Part shown: positions 1 to 7,554 of the stretch, piece after piece
Position numbering within the stretch: the stretch's first letter is position 1
How the letters are laid out: each line of letters starts with the position of its first letter
Assembly (NCBI GenBank): GCA_040756745.1
Contig: JBFLYO010000016.1
Span: 1 to 64,000, forward strand
From: JBFLYO01 sp040756745
GTDB taxonomy: Bacteria; Bacteroidota; Ignavibacteria; UBA10030; UBA6906
Direction: 5' to 3'
Length of the DNA stretch: 64,000 nucleotides
The notes under the pieces: generated by a model
Told to the model about the DNA's origin: nothing
Seen by the model: only the letters and a program-made list of their open reading frames with translations
Database searches by the model: none
Translations under genes and position numbers: made by a program

Positions 1-238
1 AGTCGTGCGGGATCTGTTCCTCATCGAGCAGCCGTTCGAGGAGTGTGCCGGTTTCCCCTCCGATGAATCCCGTTGCAACCGTATCAACCCCGAGGAGTTT
101 CAGTTGACGCGAGACATTCACCCCTTTGCCTCCCGCAACCATGTGCATGGCCGTCGCGCGGGTGACCTCTCCCCGCCGGACCTGATCGATGGCCAGTGTT
201 TTATCGACCATCGGGTTGAGGGTAACCGTCGTGACCAT
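1..238 (-). CDS. PfkB-family sugar(-phosphate) kinase, 1-phosphofructokinase-like, N-terminal part only
   Basis: The gene runs off the left edge; only about 79 N-terminal residues are visible. The opening TVTLNPMVDKTL and the following GGKGVNVSRQLKLLG and TGFIGG are typical of the LacC/FruK branch of the PfkB (ribokinase-like) superfamily, which phosphorylates sugar phosphates such as fructose-1-P or tagatose-6-P. The C-terminal ATP-site motif (GAGD) lies outside the window. The ATG at 238-236 shares one base with the TGA of the upstream UroD-like gene, so translation is probably coupled. With the ROK kinase upstream it suggests two-step sugar phosphorylation, but the substrate cannot be told from this fragment. 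Confidence 0.85.
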   Translation of the reverse strand, partial: MVTTVTLNPMVDKTLAIDQVRRGEVTRATAMHMVAGGKGVNVSRQLKLLGVDTVATGFIGGETGTLLERLLDEEQIPHD

Positions 239-1350
239 CACCCCCGATCCCGGGCATTCGTTCGGTGGACCTGGTCGACCATGGCAAGATAATTTTCCAC
301 CGGGACATAGCTGGGGACGGAGTTCCCGGAGCCGACGGCATATCTTCCGCGGGGGCCGCATGTCCGCATGAGGAATGTCGTATGCTTCCGCACCCCCTCA
401 GGACTCGCACCCGACAGGATGTTGATGTCGAGTCCTCCAAGAACGGCGAGCCGTCCGGCATAGCGGGATTGAAATTCCTGCACGGGGAGTATCGCATCCT
501 CGTACGAATGTTTCCCGTCGATCCCGACGTCCGTCAGGAGATCCTCCATGATCGCCGCAATGTTGCCGCAGGAATGGAGGAAATAGGGGAGACCTCGCGC
601 GTGGGCCAGTGATGCGAACCGTTTGTGCCAGGGGAGAACGTATGTCCGAAGCTCATTCGGGGAGATCAGCGTTGCCGACCGGTACCCCATGTCGTCCCCC
701 GGGAATATCGCCACGACGTTGTCGAGGTCGAGGAGGTGCAGGTAGTACGACATCATCAGCTCGCCGAGCCGGTCGGCGGTTGCGCGCACGAGTCCCGGCT
801 CTTCGTGCAGGGCCACGGCGAGCCCTTCCATCGACATGATCCAGGAGAGGTGCTCGAAGACCCCGCCCCCATGGCTTGTGATCAGCCCCATCCCGTCCGG
901 GAGGTTTCTGCTCAGGTATTCAAGCGCAAAAAAATCGAACTCCTCCACCTGCGGCCACGTGTACCGGTAAAAATCCTCCCACGATTCGATTGCGCCGTGA
1001 TGTTCATCGGCCCACTCACGCTTCGCCGTGGAGCCGGGCGCTGCATCTGCTGTGACCAGCTTTTTCTCGGGAAACGGCAGGCTCTGCTCGAACCGGACGA
1101 AATCATACCCCATCCGGAGCCAGAACTGGATGAAATTGTCGAGATATGCCTTCTGCGATTCCCTGTCGCACCCGAAGGGCACCCATTTCCGCCCGAGCAC
1201 ATCCTCAACAATCGGCCGCATCACATGATCGTCAACGATGTACTCCACGAGCGGCACACGACGTGACGAGGATTTCCCGGCAAGGATCGCGATGGACTCC
1301 TTCGCGTCGGGATGCGGGTGTGATATCGGGATTGCGGTGAGCTCCGGCAT
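238..1350 (-). CDS. UroD/MtaA-superfamily methyltransferase-like protein
   Basis: A 370-residue protein of the uroporphyrinogen decarboxylase fold (PF01208), in the branch containing corrinoid methyltransferases such as MtaA rather than haem-pathway HemE. It has the His-x-Cys zinc motif of that branch (H259-S-C261, within FLHSCGN). The distal Cys normally found in the loop before the conserved P-x-EN segment is Asn here (GSGNSVP near residues 340-346, then VPVENYLAM); C331 is the nearest alternative. The start is the ATG at 1350, where homology begins, rather than an upstream in-frame codon that would overlap the ROK gene. An MtaB-like gene lies two genes upstream, so a role in methyl transfer is plausible. 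The acceptor is unknown and no corrinoid protein is in the window. Confidence 0.8.
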   Translation of the reverse strand: MPELTAIPISHPHPDAKESIAILAGKSSSRRVPLVEYIVDDHVMRPIVEDVLGRKWVPFGCDRESQKAYLDNFIQFWLRMGYDFVRFEQSLPFPEKKLVTADAAPGSTAKREWADEHHGAIESWEDFYRYTWPQVEEFDFFALEYLSRNLPDGMGLITSHGGGVFEHLSWIMSMEGLAVALHEEPGLVRATADRLGELMMSYYLHLLDLDNVVAIFPGDDMGYRSATLISPNELRTYVLPWHKRFASLAHARGLPYFLHSCGNIAAIMEDLLTDVGIDGKHSYEDAILPVQEFQSRYAGRLAVLGGLDINILSGASPEGVRKHTTFLMRTCGPRGRYAVGSGNSVPSYVPVENYLAMVDQVHRTNARDRG

Positions 1351-1402
1351 TATGGCTCGTTTCGATTCTTTCTGATTCTCTATCGTCCGATTATCCTCTG
1401 TC

Positions 1403-1424
1403 GGGGCAAAATATATTCTGCCCC
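1403..1424. promoter_or_regulatory. 22-bp palindrome between the ROK kinase and UroD-like genes
   Basis: Arms GGGGCA (1403-1408) and TGCCCC (1419-1424) flank a self-complementary AATATATT core in the only sizeable gap (85 bp) between the first genes. No T-run follows on either strand, so it does not read as an intrinsic terminator; the shape is that of a repressor operator or mRNA processing hairpin. The binding protein is unknown. Confidence 0.4.
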
Positions 1425-1435
1425 AACAATTGATC

Positions 1436-2386
1436 TCATCTCTTAACTCGTTGCTCGTATGCAGCGCACAGTGACGCAACATCGCCAATCGCTTCTCCGA
1501 GCCCGGCGGGCACAATCTGGCAGACGCTCTGCGCAGCCGGGAGCGCTTCCTCGGCGAACACTCGCTTTGCTGGCTCGATCAGCGCATCGGTGAGACGCAT
1601 GCCGATCCCTCCCAGGATGATCCGTTCGGGATTCAGCGTATCGGCCAGCATGGCCAATCCTCTGCCGAGGTGGAGCGCGGCGCGATCGAAGACGGCAAGG
1701 GCTTCCACCGAACCTGCTCTGTACGCGTCGTAGACGTCCGCCACCGACGACTCTGTCCCCCAGAGAGCAGGGTACATCATCCGGGCCAGTGCGGCGATGC
1801 CCGTGCCGCTGCCGAATGCCTCGAGCGATCCCGCCTTGCCGTACGAGGTCGGTCCGTGTTCGGCGATTCGCACATGGCCGATTTCTCCGGCGAGATCGTT
1901 GGTCCCTCGGTACAGCCGGCCGTCAAGAATGATCCCGGCCCCGAACCCCGTCCCCATCGTGATGAAGATGATGTTCCTGAACCCCCGCCCGGCGCCAAAA
2001 TACCACTCGGCCAGTGCACCCGCATTCCCGTCGTGCTCAACGTAGACCGGCAGGCCGAAATCCTTCCCCAGCATATCCTTCAACGGAATATCCGTCCAGC
2101 CCGGAAGATGGGGGGGCGACTTGATGATGCCGCGACGGATATCGAGCGGCCCCCCGATCGAGACGCTGATTGCGTGAATGGCACCTGAAGAGCGCTGGAC
2201 CAGCGTCCGGATGTGGGACGTGAGATCCGAGTACACCGCGGGGAAGCCCCTGAGCGGTTCGGTCGGAAACTGCATCCGGTCGAGGATAAGACCTTCACCG
2301 TCGCCCAGCACGACCGCTGTCTTCGTGCCGCCGATGTCGCAGCCGATGATGCGCTCATTGCTCACAGAGCCGCCGTCAGAGCCCAT
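1436..2386 (-). CDS. ROK-family sugar kinase (glucokinase/fructokinase-like)
   Basis: About 316 residues. The N-terminus carries the ATP-binding phosphate-1 motif CDIGGTKTAVVL, and the middle has DGNAGALAEWYFGAGRG (catalytic Asp region), TMGTGFGAGII (phosphate-2) and a C-terminal LGGIGMRL. There is no N-terminal winged helix, so it is a kinase rather than a ROK repressor; the family phosphorylates glucose, fructose, mannose or N-acyl-hexosamines. The zinc-binding GHxxxxxx(C)xC cluster is not intact: GEIGHVRIAEHG is present but the paired cysteines are absent. The ATG at 2386 overlaps the end of the MtaB-like gene by 11 bp, placing this kinase in the same transcription unit between two methyltransferase-like genes. 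Confidence 0.88.
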   Translation of the reverse strand: MGSDGGSVSNERIIGCDIGGTKTAVVLGDGEGLILDRMQFPTEPLRGFPAVYSDLTSHIRTLVQRSSGAIHAISVSIGGPLDIRRGIIKSPPHLPGWTDIPLKDMLGKDFGLPVYVEHDGNAGALAEWYFGAGRGFRNIIFITMGTGFGAGIILDGRLYRGTNDLAGEIGHVRIAEHGPTSYGKAGSLEAFGSGTGIAALARMMYPALWGTESSVADVYDAYRAGSVEALAVFDRAALHLGRGLAMLADTLNPERIILGGIGMRLTDALIEPAKRVFAEEALPAAQSVCQIVPAGLGEAIGDVASLCAAYEQRVKR

Positions 2387-3746
2387 AGCTCGCGGGACGG
2401 TAGAGATGCGCGTAGCTCTCCTGCATCCCGGCAATGAGGTCCTCTTCCTTTTCGGGAGCGCTTTCTATCCCCTGCTCGATCTTCAGGAGCCATTGCGCCT
2501 CACGGGGAGTGAGCGTCAGCCGGTTGCGTGACACGGCGTCAGAGATGATCCTCAACGCCGCTTCCGCGGCTGCGACCGTCTTCCGGTAGTAGGAGTGCTC
2601 ACGAACGATGGCTTCGGCAATGCGAAGGGTCGATTCCGGCGAAAGGACAAGCGCCTGAGGACTATAGGAGATATCAGAATCCACGAGGAGATCGCGGTAC
2701 TGCGTGCTCAGCCCCGCCTTTCGTGCCTGGTTCATGACGCGGCAGTCGTACACCAGCGATTCAAGGAACGCTTCAGGTGCGGAGCCGGAGAGTAGCCGGA
2801 TATTCTGGACCGATTCGTTGCTCCAGAGGTCGCAGAGCGCTCCCGCCACGTTGCCGACCGGGCTGAAGTGCGCGCAGGTTGCGGTCTTGCCCTCCATGGC
2901 GATCGGCGCCCCCGTGATCGCCTTCAACACGGGTCCTTCGTAGGCGCAGTCCTTCGATGGACCGACGGCTCCGCAAGCAAATGCAACGAGACTACGCGGA
3001 GCGGACGCAGCGCGAATCACGGCAGCAAACACCTCGGGGAGCATCCCCTGTGAGGCAAGCTGCATCGCCGTGTTGGCGAACCCGCATGCCGAGTCCCCGC
3101 CGGGAACGATCCTGTGCTTCGCGCATGTCGCCACGATGGCGGTCCAGAGGAACTCCATGTCGCGCGGCGCCAGGACGCCCAGCGCAAAGAGGACGCCGTG
3201 GACATCGCCGTACAACAGCGCCTGGTCGTGCACCTCCTTGCTCCCGACGGATTCGATCGAAAGAATGTCCGCACCTGCTTCTGCACATGCTTCGAGCGAG
3301 GCATGCAGCGCCTCCCACGCTTTCCCGCTGCGCAGGAGAGGGGGTCGCTCCATGTCGCGGATGTCCGTGGGCGTTACGCGCAGCGCGCAGGGGAGGCCCG
3401 TGTCGTCATGCACTGCCCGGAGCGTTTCGTGAAGCAGTCTGGTAACCTCTGCACCCCACTCCGGATGTTCCGTCATCGGCGGCAGAAGCTCAAACTCCAC
3501 CACCAGGCCCGGCATGGGGAGCCGCCGAACGACGCGCTTGATCATTGCGGCGATCTCGGCGTACTCTTCCATCACCTTCCTCCAGCTCTCCTGCGCAATG
3601 GTCATCGGCGGAAGTGTAAAATTGAGCTCAGGATACACTTCACCTCCGCCGATAGTGATGCCGAACCCGCACTTCACCGGACGGGGCGCGACGCCGAACG
3701 AAAAATCCTGAATGTTGTCTATGAGTAATCGACTATATGAGTTCAT
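2376..3746 (-). CDS. MtaB-like methanol:corrinoid methyltransferase
   Basis: 456 residues, matching the length of archaeal and acetogen MtaB (PF12176), the zinc enzyme that moves a methyl group from methanol to a corrinoid protein. Family landmarks are clear: GGDSACGFANTAM (216-228), AYEGPVLKAITG (268-279), a SPVGN turn and DLWSNESVQN. The predicted zinc ligands E165, C221 and C267 line up with Glu164, Cys220 and Cys269 known for the Methanosarcina enzyme, so it is probably catalytically competent. The ATG at 3746 is where similarity starts; no clear Shine-Dalgarno is seen. MtaC (corrinoid protein) and RamA-type activators are absent from the window. Substrate methanol, a methyl ester or an O-methyl sugar are all possible. 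Confidence 0.85.
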   Translation of the reverse strand: MNSYSRLLIDNIQDFSFGVAPRPVKCGFGITIGGGEVYPELNFTLPPMTIAQESWRKVMEEYAEIAAMIKRVVRRLPMPGLVVEFELLPPMTEHPEWGAEVTRLLHETLRAVHDDTGLPCALRVTPTDIRDMERPPLLRSGKAWEALHASLEACAEAGADILSIESVGSKEVHDQALLYGDVHGVLFALGVLAPRDMEFLWTAIVATCAKHRIVPGGDSACGFANTAMQLASQGMLPEVFAAVIRAASAPRSLVAFACGAVGPSKDCAYEGPVLKAITGAPIAMEGKTATCAHFSPVGNVAGALCDLWSNESVQNIRLLSGSAPEAFLESLVYDCRVMNQARKAGLSTQYRDLLVDSDISYSPQALVLSPESTLRIAEAIVREHSYYRKTVAAAEAALRIISDAVSRNRLTLTPREAQWLLKIEQGIESAPEKEEDLIAGMQESYAHLYRPASYGL

Positions 3747-3777
3747 TATTCTGGTGTTCGTGTGGAGTGGTGGCAGA

Positions 3778-4914
3778 TCAATGCATTGAGAGCAAAGCCA
3801 TGATGATCTTTGAAGCGCGCTGCAACTCGTCGATCTCGATCCACTCATCCGCCGTGTGCGCCTGCGCGATGTCGCCCGGGCCGAAAACGACGCTCGGGAT
3901 CCCCGCCGAGCCATAGACGCCGGCATCCGTCGCATAGGGTGCCGCCTCGAACGTGACCGAACCGGTGATTCGTCTGATTGCATCCGACAATTCGCCCACG
4001 ACCGGACTCTCAGCCGGCGTTTCCATCGGCGGCGCGATGAGGTGAGGGGGCTCAAACCTCCAACCTGCGACTCCCTCCAGCGTCTTCTGCACGGCCGCAA
4101 GCACTGCGTCGGTCGATTCTCCCGGCAGCGTCCGTCGGTCGATCTCAATGACGCACCGGTCGGGCACGACGTTCACCGCTTGTCCTCCTTCGATCACCCC
4201 GACGCTGAGCGTCGGCGGTCCGAGGAGCGGATGTCCGGCTGAGTTCTGGAGCGCCGCGGCGTATCGTTCAAGCCGCGCAAGCACGCCGCCCATGGCGTAG
4301 ATCGCATTCTCTCCACGGTCCGGGTAGGCGGCATGGGCCGAGACTCCCGTGGTGACGATCTTCCAGCGCGTCACTCCCTTGTGCGCCCGTACGATCCTGA
4401 GACGCGTCGGCTCACCTGCAATGCCCATGTCGGCGCGGAGCCCTTTCGCGACGGCGTGTGTTGCCCCGGTAAACTTGTACTCCTCGTCGGCCACCGCTGC
4501 AAGCACGACATTGTACCGCATCGACTTGCGTGCGGCCGCGCAGGTAACGGCGGCATGCAGGAATGCCGCCAGCGATCCCTTCGTATCGCACGATCCCCTC
4601 CCGTACAGCCGCCCGTCGCGTACTGCCGGCGTGAAAGGAGGGAAGCTCATGCCATCGGCATAAACGGTGTCGAGGTGTGCTTCAAGGAGCAGGGTTTTCG
4701 CTGCGCCCGCATCGATATGAGCGATGACGTTCGGGCGGCCGGGGGCGACTTCCTGGAGCTCGACATCGATCGCATGACGGCGGAGGTAATCGGCAACGTG
4801 CCCGGCAAGGGCGGCCTCGGAGTATTCCGCCCCTGCTCTGGCGCGACCCATGGGATTCATGCTCGGGATCGCGACCAGGTCGGCGAGCAGACCCACCAGC
4901 GGATCCTCGGTCAC
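3778..4914 (-). CDS. M20-family metallopeptidase/deacylase (ArgE/DapE-like)
   Basis: 378 residues with the full M20 di-zinc site: H80 and D82 in LLLEAHLDT, bridging D110 in YGRGSCDTKG, general base E144 with E145 in ADEEYKFTG, and E168 in GEPT. The lid/dimerisation domain lies roughly at 170-290 (GVSAHAAYPDRGENAI). Family members hydrolyse peptide or N-acyl bonds (N-acetylornithine, succinyl-diaminopimelate, N-carbamoyl amino acids). It overlaps the cyclase gene by 4 bp (ATGA). Together with the cyclase, split PreA-like genes and enolase-superfamily gene upstream it suggests breakdown of an N-acyl or carbamoyl compound, but the substrate is not resolvable. No signal peptide, so it is cytoplasmic. 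Confidence 0.87.
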   Translation of the reverse strand: MTEDPLVGLLADLVAIPSMNPMGRARAGAEYSEAALAGHVADYLRRHAIDVELQEVAPGRPNVIAHIDAGAAKTLLLEAHLDTVYADGMSFPPFTPAVRDGRLYGRGSCDTKGSLAAFLHAAVTCAAARKSMRYNVVLAAVADEEYKFTGATHAVAKGLRADMGIAGEPTRLRIVRAHKGVTRWKIVTTGVSAHAAYPDRGENAIYAMGGVLARLERYAAALQNSAGHPLLGPPTLSVGVIEGGQAVNVVPDRCVIEIDRRTLPGESTDAVLAAVQKTLEGVAGWRFEPPHLIAPPMETPAESPVVGELSDAIRRITGSVTFEAAPYATDAGVYGSAGIPSVVFGPGDIAQAHTADEWIEIDELQRASKIIMALLSMH

Positions 4915-5546
4915 CTGCTCCTGCCTCCCGCCGGGATGACGGCAAGTACCCGCGCCGGAGCTCCATCGCCCCCCTGAATGAGCAGCGGGGCGGCTATCAA
5001 CCGCACCGTTCCCGCACGGAGCGAACCGGTATTGTTCAGATTTGTGATGAGGGGGATGCCGCGGCGGAGCAGGATCTTATGGACCGCAAGCGTAAAGGGT
5101 GTGTCCGATGCGACCGCGCGGATCCTCAACGAGACGAGATACTCTGCTGCATCCTCTGCGAGAGGTGGAAACGTGGCGTAGAAATCGTCCCTCCCAAACC
5201 TCACATCCCACCCCGTTTTAATGATGACGGCGCCGCGGCGACGGATTCGTTTCCGGCGAAGCTCAGCAGCCGTGATCTCCCTGCGCGGCTCGCGCGGCGT
5301 GAAATCAAGGACCTGCGCATTCAGATACCAGACTGAAGGATCGTACCCCTCCAACGCATACATCCCCTCGAAGATGTGGCTCGGCGCGTCGATGTGCGTG
5401 CCGGTGTGCGTCCCGATTGTCAGCCGTCGGACGATGCACTGATGTTCGCTGTAACTCGCCGTCTGCTCGATGGCCGTCGCGGGATGCCACGGGAAGTAGA
5501 CCCGCATGTTCTCCGTGATCGGGTGGGTGAGATCAATAACCTTCAT
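4911..5546 (-). CDS. Cyclase-family metal-dependent hydrolase (kynurenine formamidase-like)
   Basis: 211 residues of the PF04199 family. The metal motif HTGTHIDAPSH near residues 50-60 is the family hallmark, and the N-terminal IDLTHPI strand and the Asp-containing VASDTPF segment also fit. Members include KynB (N-formylkynurenine hydrolysis), isatin hydrolase and polyketide cyclase relatives. The ATG at 5546 lies 14 bp inside the end of the ferredoxin gene, and the stop overlaps the M20 start, so it is tightly coupled to both. An amide or lactam-type hydrolysis step next to a PreA-like reductase resembles reductive pyrimidine or amide catabolism. That reading is inference. Confidence 0.84.
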   Translation of the reverse strand: MKVIDLTHPITENMRVYFPWHPATAIEQTASYSEHQCIVRRLTIGTHTGTHIDAPSHIFEGMYALEGYDPSVWYLNAQVLDFTPREPRREITAAELRRKRIRRRGAVIIKTGWDVRFGRDDFYATFPPLAEDAAEYLVSLRIRAVASDTPFTLAVHKILLRRGIPLITNLNNTGSLRAGTVRLIAAPLLIQGGDGAPARVLAVIPAGGRSR

Positions 5547-5868
5547 CGACGGTCTCCTTCCCGTGCGAGGTGCGCGGCAGCGGTTCGCCCGGCTGCTTCT
5601 CTCCCGGCACCCAGATGAACGCATCAACCGGACAGCTCTCGAAGCAGAGCCCGCAGCCGGTACAGTTCGAACCTATCACCACGGCCACACGTCCGTGCGG
5701 ATGTTCCGGCCGGGATTCCATGACAAGCGCGTCGAAAAAGCAGAGCGGCGGGCACCGGTCGCAGGCAATGCACCTGGCCTCGACTACCTGCGCGACGGGG
5801 GGGGACTCCCGCACGAACGGCGGCGGGAGCGGATTGAGTCCGGGGTATTTTTCAGGATTTCCAGACAT
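5533..5868 (-). CDS. 2x[4Fe-4S] ferredoxin-type subunit
   Basis: 111 residues carrying two cluster-binding motifs of the CxxCxxCxxxC type: CIACDRCPPLC and CTGCGLCFESCP. The second is followed by the Pro usual for bacterial 4Fe-4S ferredoxins. It overlaps the dihydroorotate-dehydrogenase-like gene by 17 bp and the cyclase gene by 14 bp. In PreA (dihydropyrimidine dehydrogenase subunit) a DHOD-like domain and a C-terminal two-cluster domain are fused; here the same two parts are separate adjacent genes. It most likely passes electrons to the partner FMN enzyme. No PreT-like flavin/NADPH subunit is seen nearby. Confidence 0.86.
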   Translation of the reverse strand: MSGNPEKYPGLNPLPPPFVRESPPVAQVVEARCIACDRCPPLCFFDALVMESRPEHPHGRVAVVIGSNCTGCGLCFESCPVDAFIWVPGEKQPGEPLPRTSHGKETVDEGY

Positions 5869-6862
5869 TTCTCGGCCCGTGGAGGGACTCGCCCGACCAG
5901 CGGATGATGTCTTCCGGAGCAGCAAGATTCGCAAGCGCCTTCCCCCGGATCGCTTCGGGTGAGGGGGCGCCGCGGCGATCCAGATATGCGGCGATCTCTG
6001 TATTGATGTGCGCAATAGACTCCCAGCCGTTCACGAGGATGACCGAGAGGATCTGCGCCGTGGACGCTCCGAGCAGGAAATACTTCACCGCGTCCTCGCC
6101 GGTCATGATCCCTCCGGTGGCGCTGATCGGGATCGCAATCCTCTGTGCCGCCTCCGCCACGTGGCGCATTGTATAATACTTCGCCCACGGTCCGCCGACG
6201 CCGGCGAAATAACCGTGGAGGATCGGACGCTGGGATTCGATGTCCACATCGATCCCCCGAAGCCGATTGCAGAGGGAAACAGCCGAGGCGCCGCACTGTT
6301 CCGCGGCCACACACTGGTCCGGAACATCAGGCCCCGGAGCGAGCTTGACCCATACCGGGATCGAGACGGCGGCAACTGCCGCTTTGATCGCGGCGACGAA
6401 TGTCGTCTCGAACGCCAGACTCCCCGGCCGGTGGGGCGAGGAGATATCGAGCTCCAGTGCAGCTGCACCGCTTTCCTCGACCTTCGCCGCCATCATCGCC
6501 CAGTCGGCCGCGTCGTCGGCAAAGATACTCCCGACGACGGGAATGCATGCGCGTTCCTTCGCAATCCGGATGAACTCCCAGTAGTCCGCGAGCGTGCCGC
6601 TGTACCCCTGCTCATATGAGTAGAGGGAGAAGAACTTCGAGCGTCCCCCGATCTGTTTGTCCCAGTCGAGTATCTTATAGCGCGGCCGCGGCCAGTAGCG
6701 CATGTCGGCATACTTGTCCGAGCACGCCGTCTTCAGCACCACCGCCCCCGCCCCCTGCTCCTCCGCGGGGCGGATCTGGTTGACGTCGTGGCTGGCAGGA
6801 CCCGAGGCAACGATGACCGGCGATCGCAGCTGAAGCCCGGCAAAGGTGATCGCAAGCGACAT
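5852..6862 (-). CDS. Dihydroorotate dehydrogenase-like/PreA-like FMN enzyme
   Basis: 336 residues forming a TIM barrel of the DHOD superfamily. Recognisable segments are the N-terminal FAGLQLRSPVIVASGP, the ALELDISSPH strand, VWVKLAPG and the C-terminal phosphate-gripping ISATGGIMTGEDAVKYFLLGA. It resembles the FMN domain of PreA more than class 1/2 pyrD: no quinone-binding extension is present and a two-cluster ferredoxin gene follows with a 17-bp overlap. The likely role is reduction of an unsaturated ring or enone substrate using electrons from that ferredoxin. The ATG at 6862 sits 20 bp after the stop of the enolase-superfamily gene. The substrate is unknown. Confidence 0.82.
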   Translation of the reverse strand: MSLAITFAGLQLRSPVIVASGPASHDVNQIRPAEEQGAGAVVLKTACSDKYADMRYWPRPRYKILDWDKQIGGRSKFFSLYSYEQGYSGTLADYWEFIRIAKERACIPVVGSIFADDAADWAMMAAKVEESGAAALELDISSPHRPGSLAFETTFVAAIKAAVAAVSIPVWVKLAPGPDVPDQCVAAEQCGASAVSLCNRLRGIDVDIESQRPILHGYFAGVGGPWAKYYTMRHVAEAAQRIAIPISATGGIMTGEDAVKYFLLGASTAQILSVILVNGWESIAHINTEIAAYLDRRGAPSPEAIRGKALANLAAPEDIIRWSGESLHGPRNVWKS

Positions 6863-6882
6863 GACAGCGCTCCTTTCGGACG

Positions 6883-7554
6883 CTATGCGCGGAAGACCCG
6901 CTCCCTGACGCGGTACCGCTCGAGCGCGCGCGTGGAGAGGGCGTAACAATTTCCCGATCCCTCCGGGATCGCAATCGATCCGTCCCTGACTGTGATCAGA
7001 GGTTCAATGATGTCGTCGACGAACCATCGGCGCGACGACTCAACGTCGGTCGGGTACCGGAACCCCGGCAATGTTGCGAGATGCAATGTCTGCGCACCGC
7101 CGATCCCGAGTTCCGGCATCGTGCCTGCCCAGACCGGGATCCCCGCCCGCTCACACACGTCGTGCACCTCCTTCGCCGGGGTGAGCCCACCCATCCGCTG
7201 GATCTTGATGTTCACGATCCGGCATGCCTTCACGTCGATGGCGCGTTTGACCGCTGCAACGTCCTTTGCCCCTTCATCGAGGCAGACNNNNNNNNNNNNN
7301 NNNNNNNNNNNNNNNNNNNNNNNNNNNNNNNNNNNNNNNNNNNNNNNNNNNNNNNNNNNNNNNNNNNNNNNNNNNNNNNNNNNNNNNGAGTAAAACGAGC
7401 CAGCCATGGGGGACGATTCGCCGATGCCTTCGAGGCCGTCGGCACTGAGGCGGACAAGAATGCCGTCCTTCTCCCGCACCTCGCCGTTGCTGATCCGGAA
7501 CGGCTCCACAAGCGGGATCCGGACGTGAGTCAGCGTGATGCGATCAACTTTCAT
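6883..7554 (-). CDS. Enolase-superfamily enzyme (OSBS/N-acylamino acid racemase-like), interrupted by an assembly gap
   Basis: Two pieces of one gene flank 100 Ns. The N-terminal 55 residues (RIPLVEPFRISNG, then GIGESSPMAGSFY) and the C-terminal ~134 residues (NIKIQRMGGLT; PVWAGTMPELGIGGAQ; LATLPGF) match the muconate-lactonizing/OSBS/NAAAR subgroup, where Met/Glu-rich W-x-G-x-M-x-E-x-GIG is characteristic. Normal length is about 370 residues, so roughly 180 residues, including the KxK catalytic motif and the first metal ligands, fall in the gap. The gap is therefore probably about 540 bp, not 100. The start ATG (7554) overlaps the FAH stop by 4 bp. Function could be racemase, synthase or sugar-acid dehydratase. 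Confidence 0.78.
   Translation of the reverse strand: MKVDRITLTHVRIPLVEPFRISNGEVREKDGILVRLSADGLEGIGESSPMAGSFYXXXXXXXXXXXXXXXXXXXXXXXXXXXXXXXXXXVCLDEGAKDVAAVKRAIDVKACRIVNIKIQRMGGLTPAKEVHDVCERAGIPVWAGTMPELGIGGAQTLHLATLPGFRYPTDVESSRRWFVDDIIEPLITVRDGSIAIPEGSGNCYALSTRALERYRVRERVFRA
7288..7387. other. Assembly gap (100 N)
   Basis: Exactly 100 undetermined bases inside the enolase-superfamily gene. A round 100 is the usual placeholder for a gap of unknown length, so distances across it should not be trusted. Confidence 0.99.
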
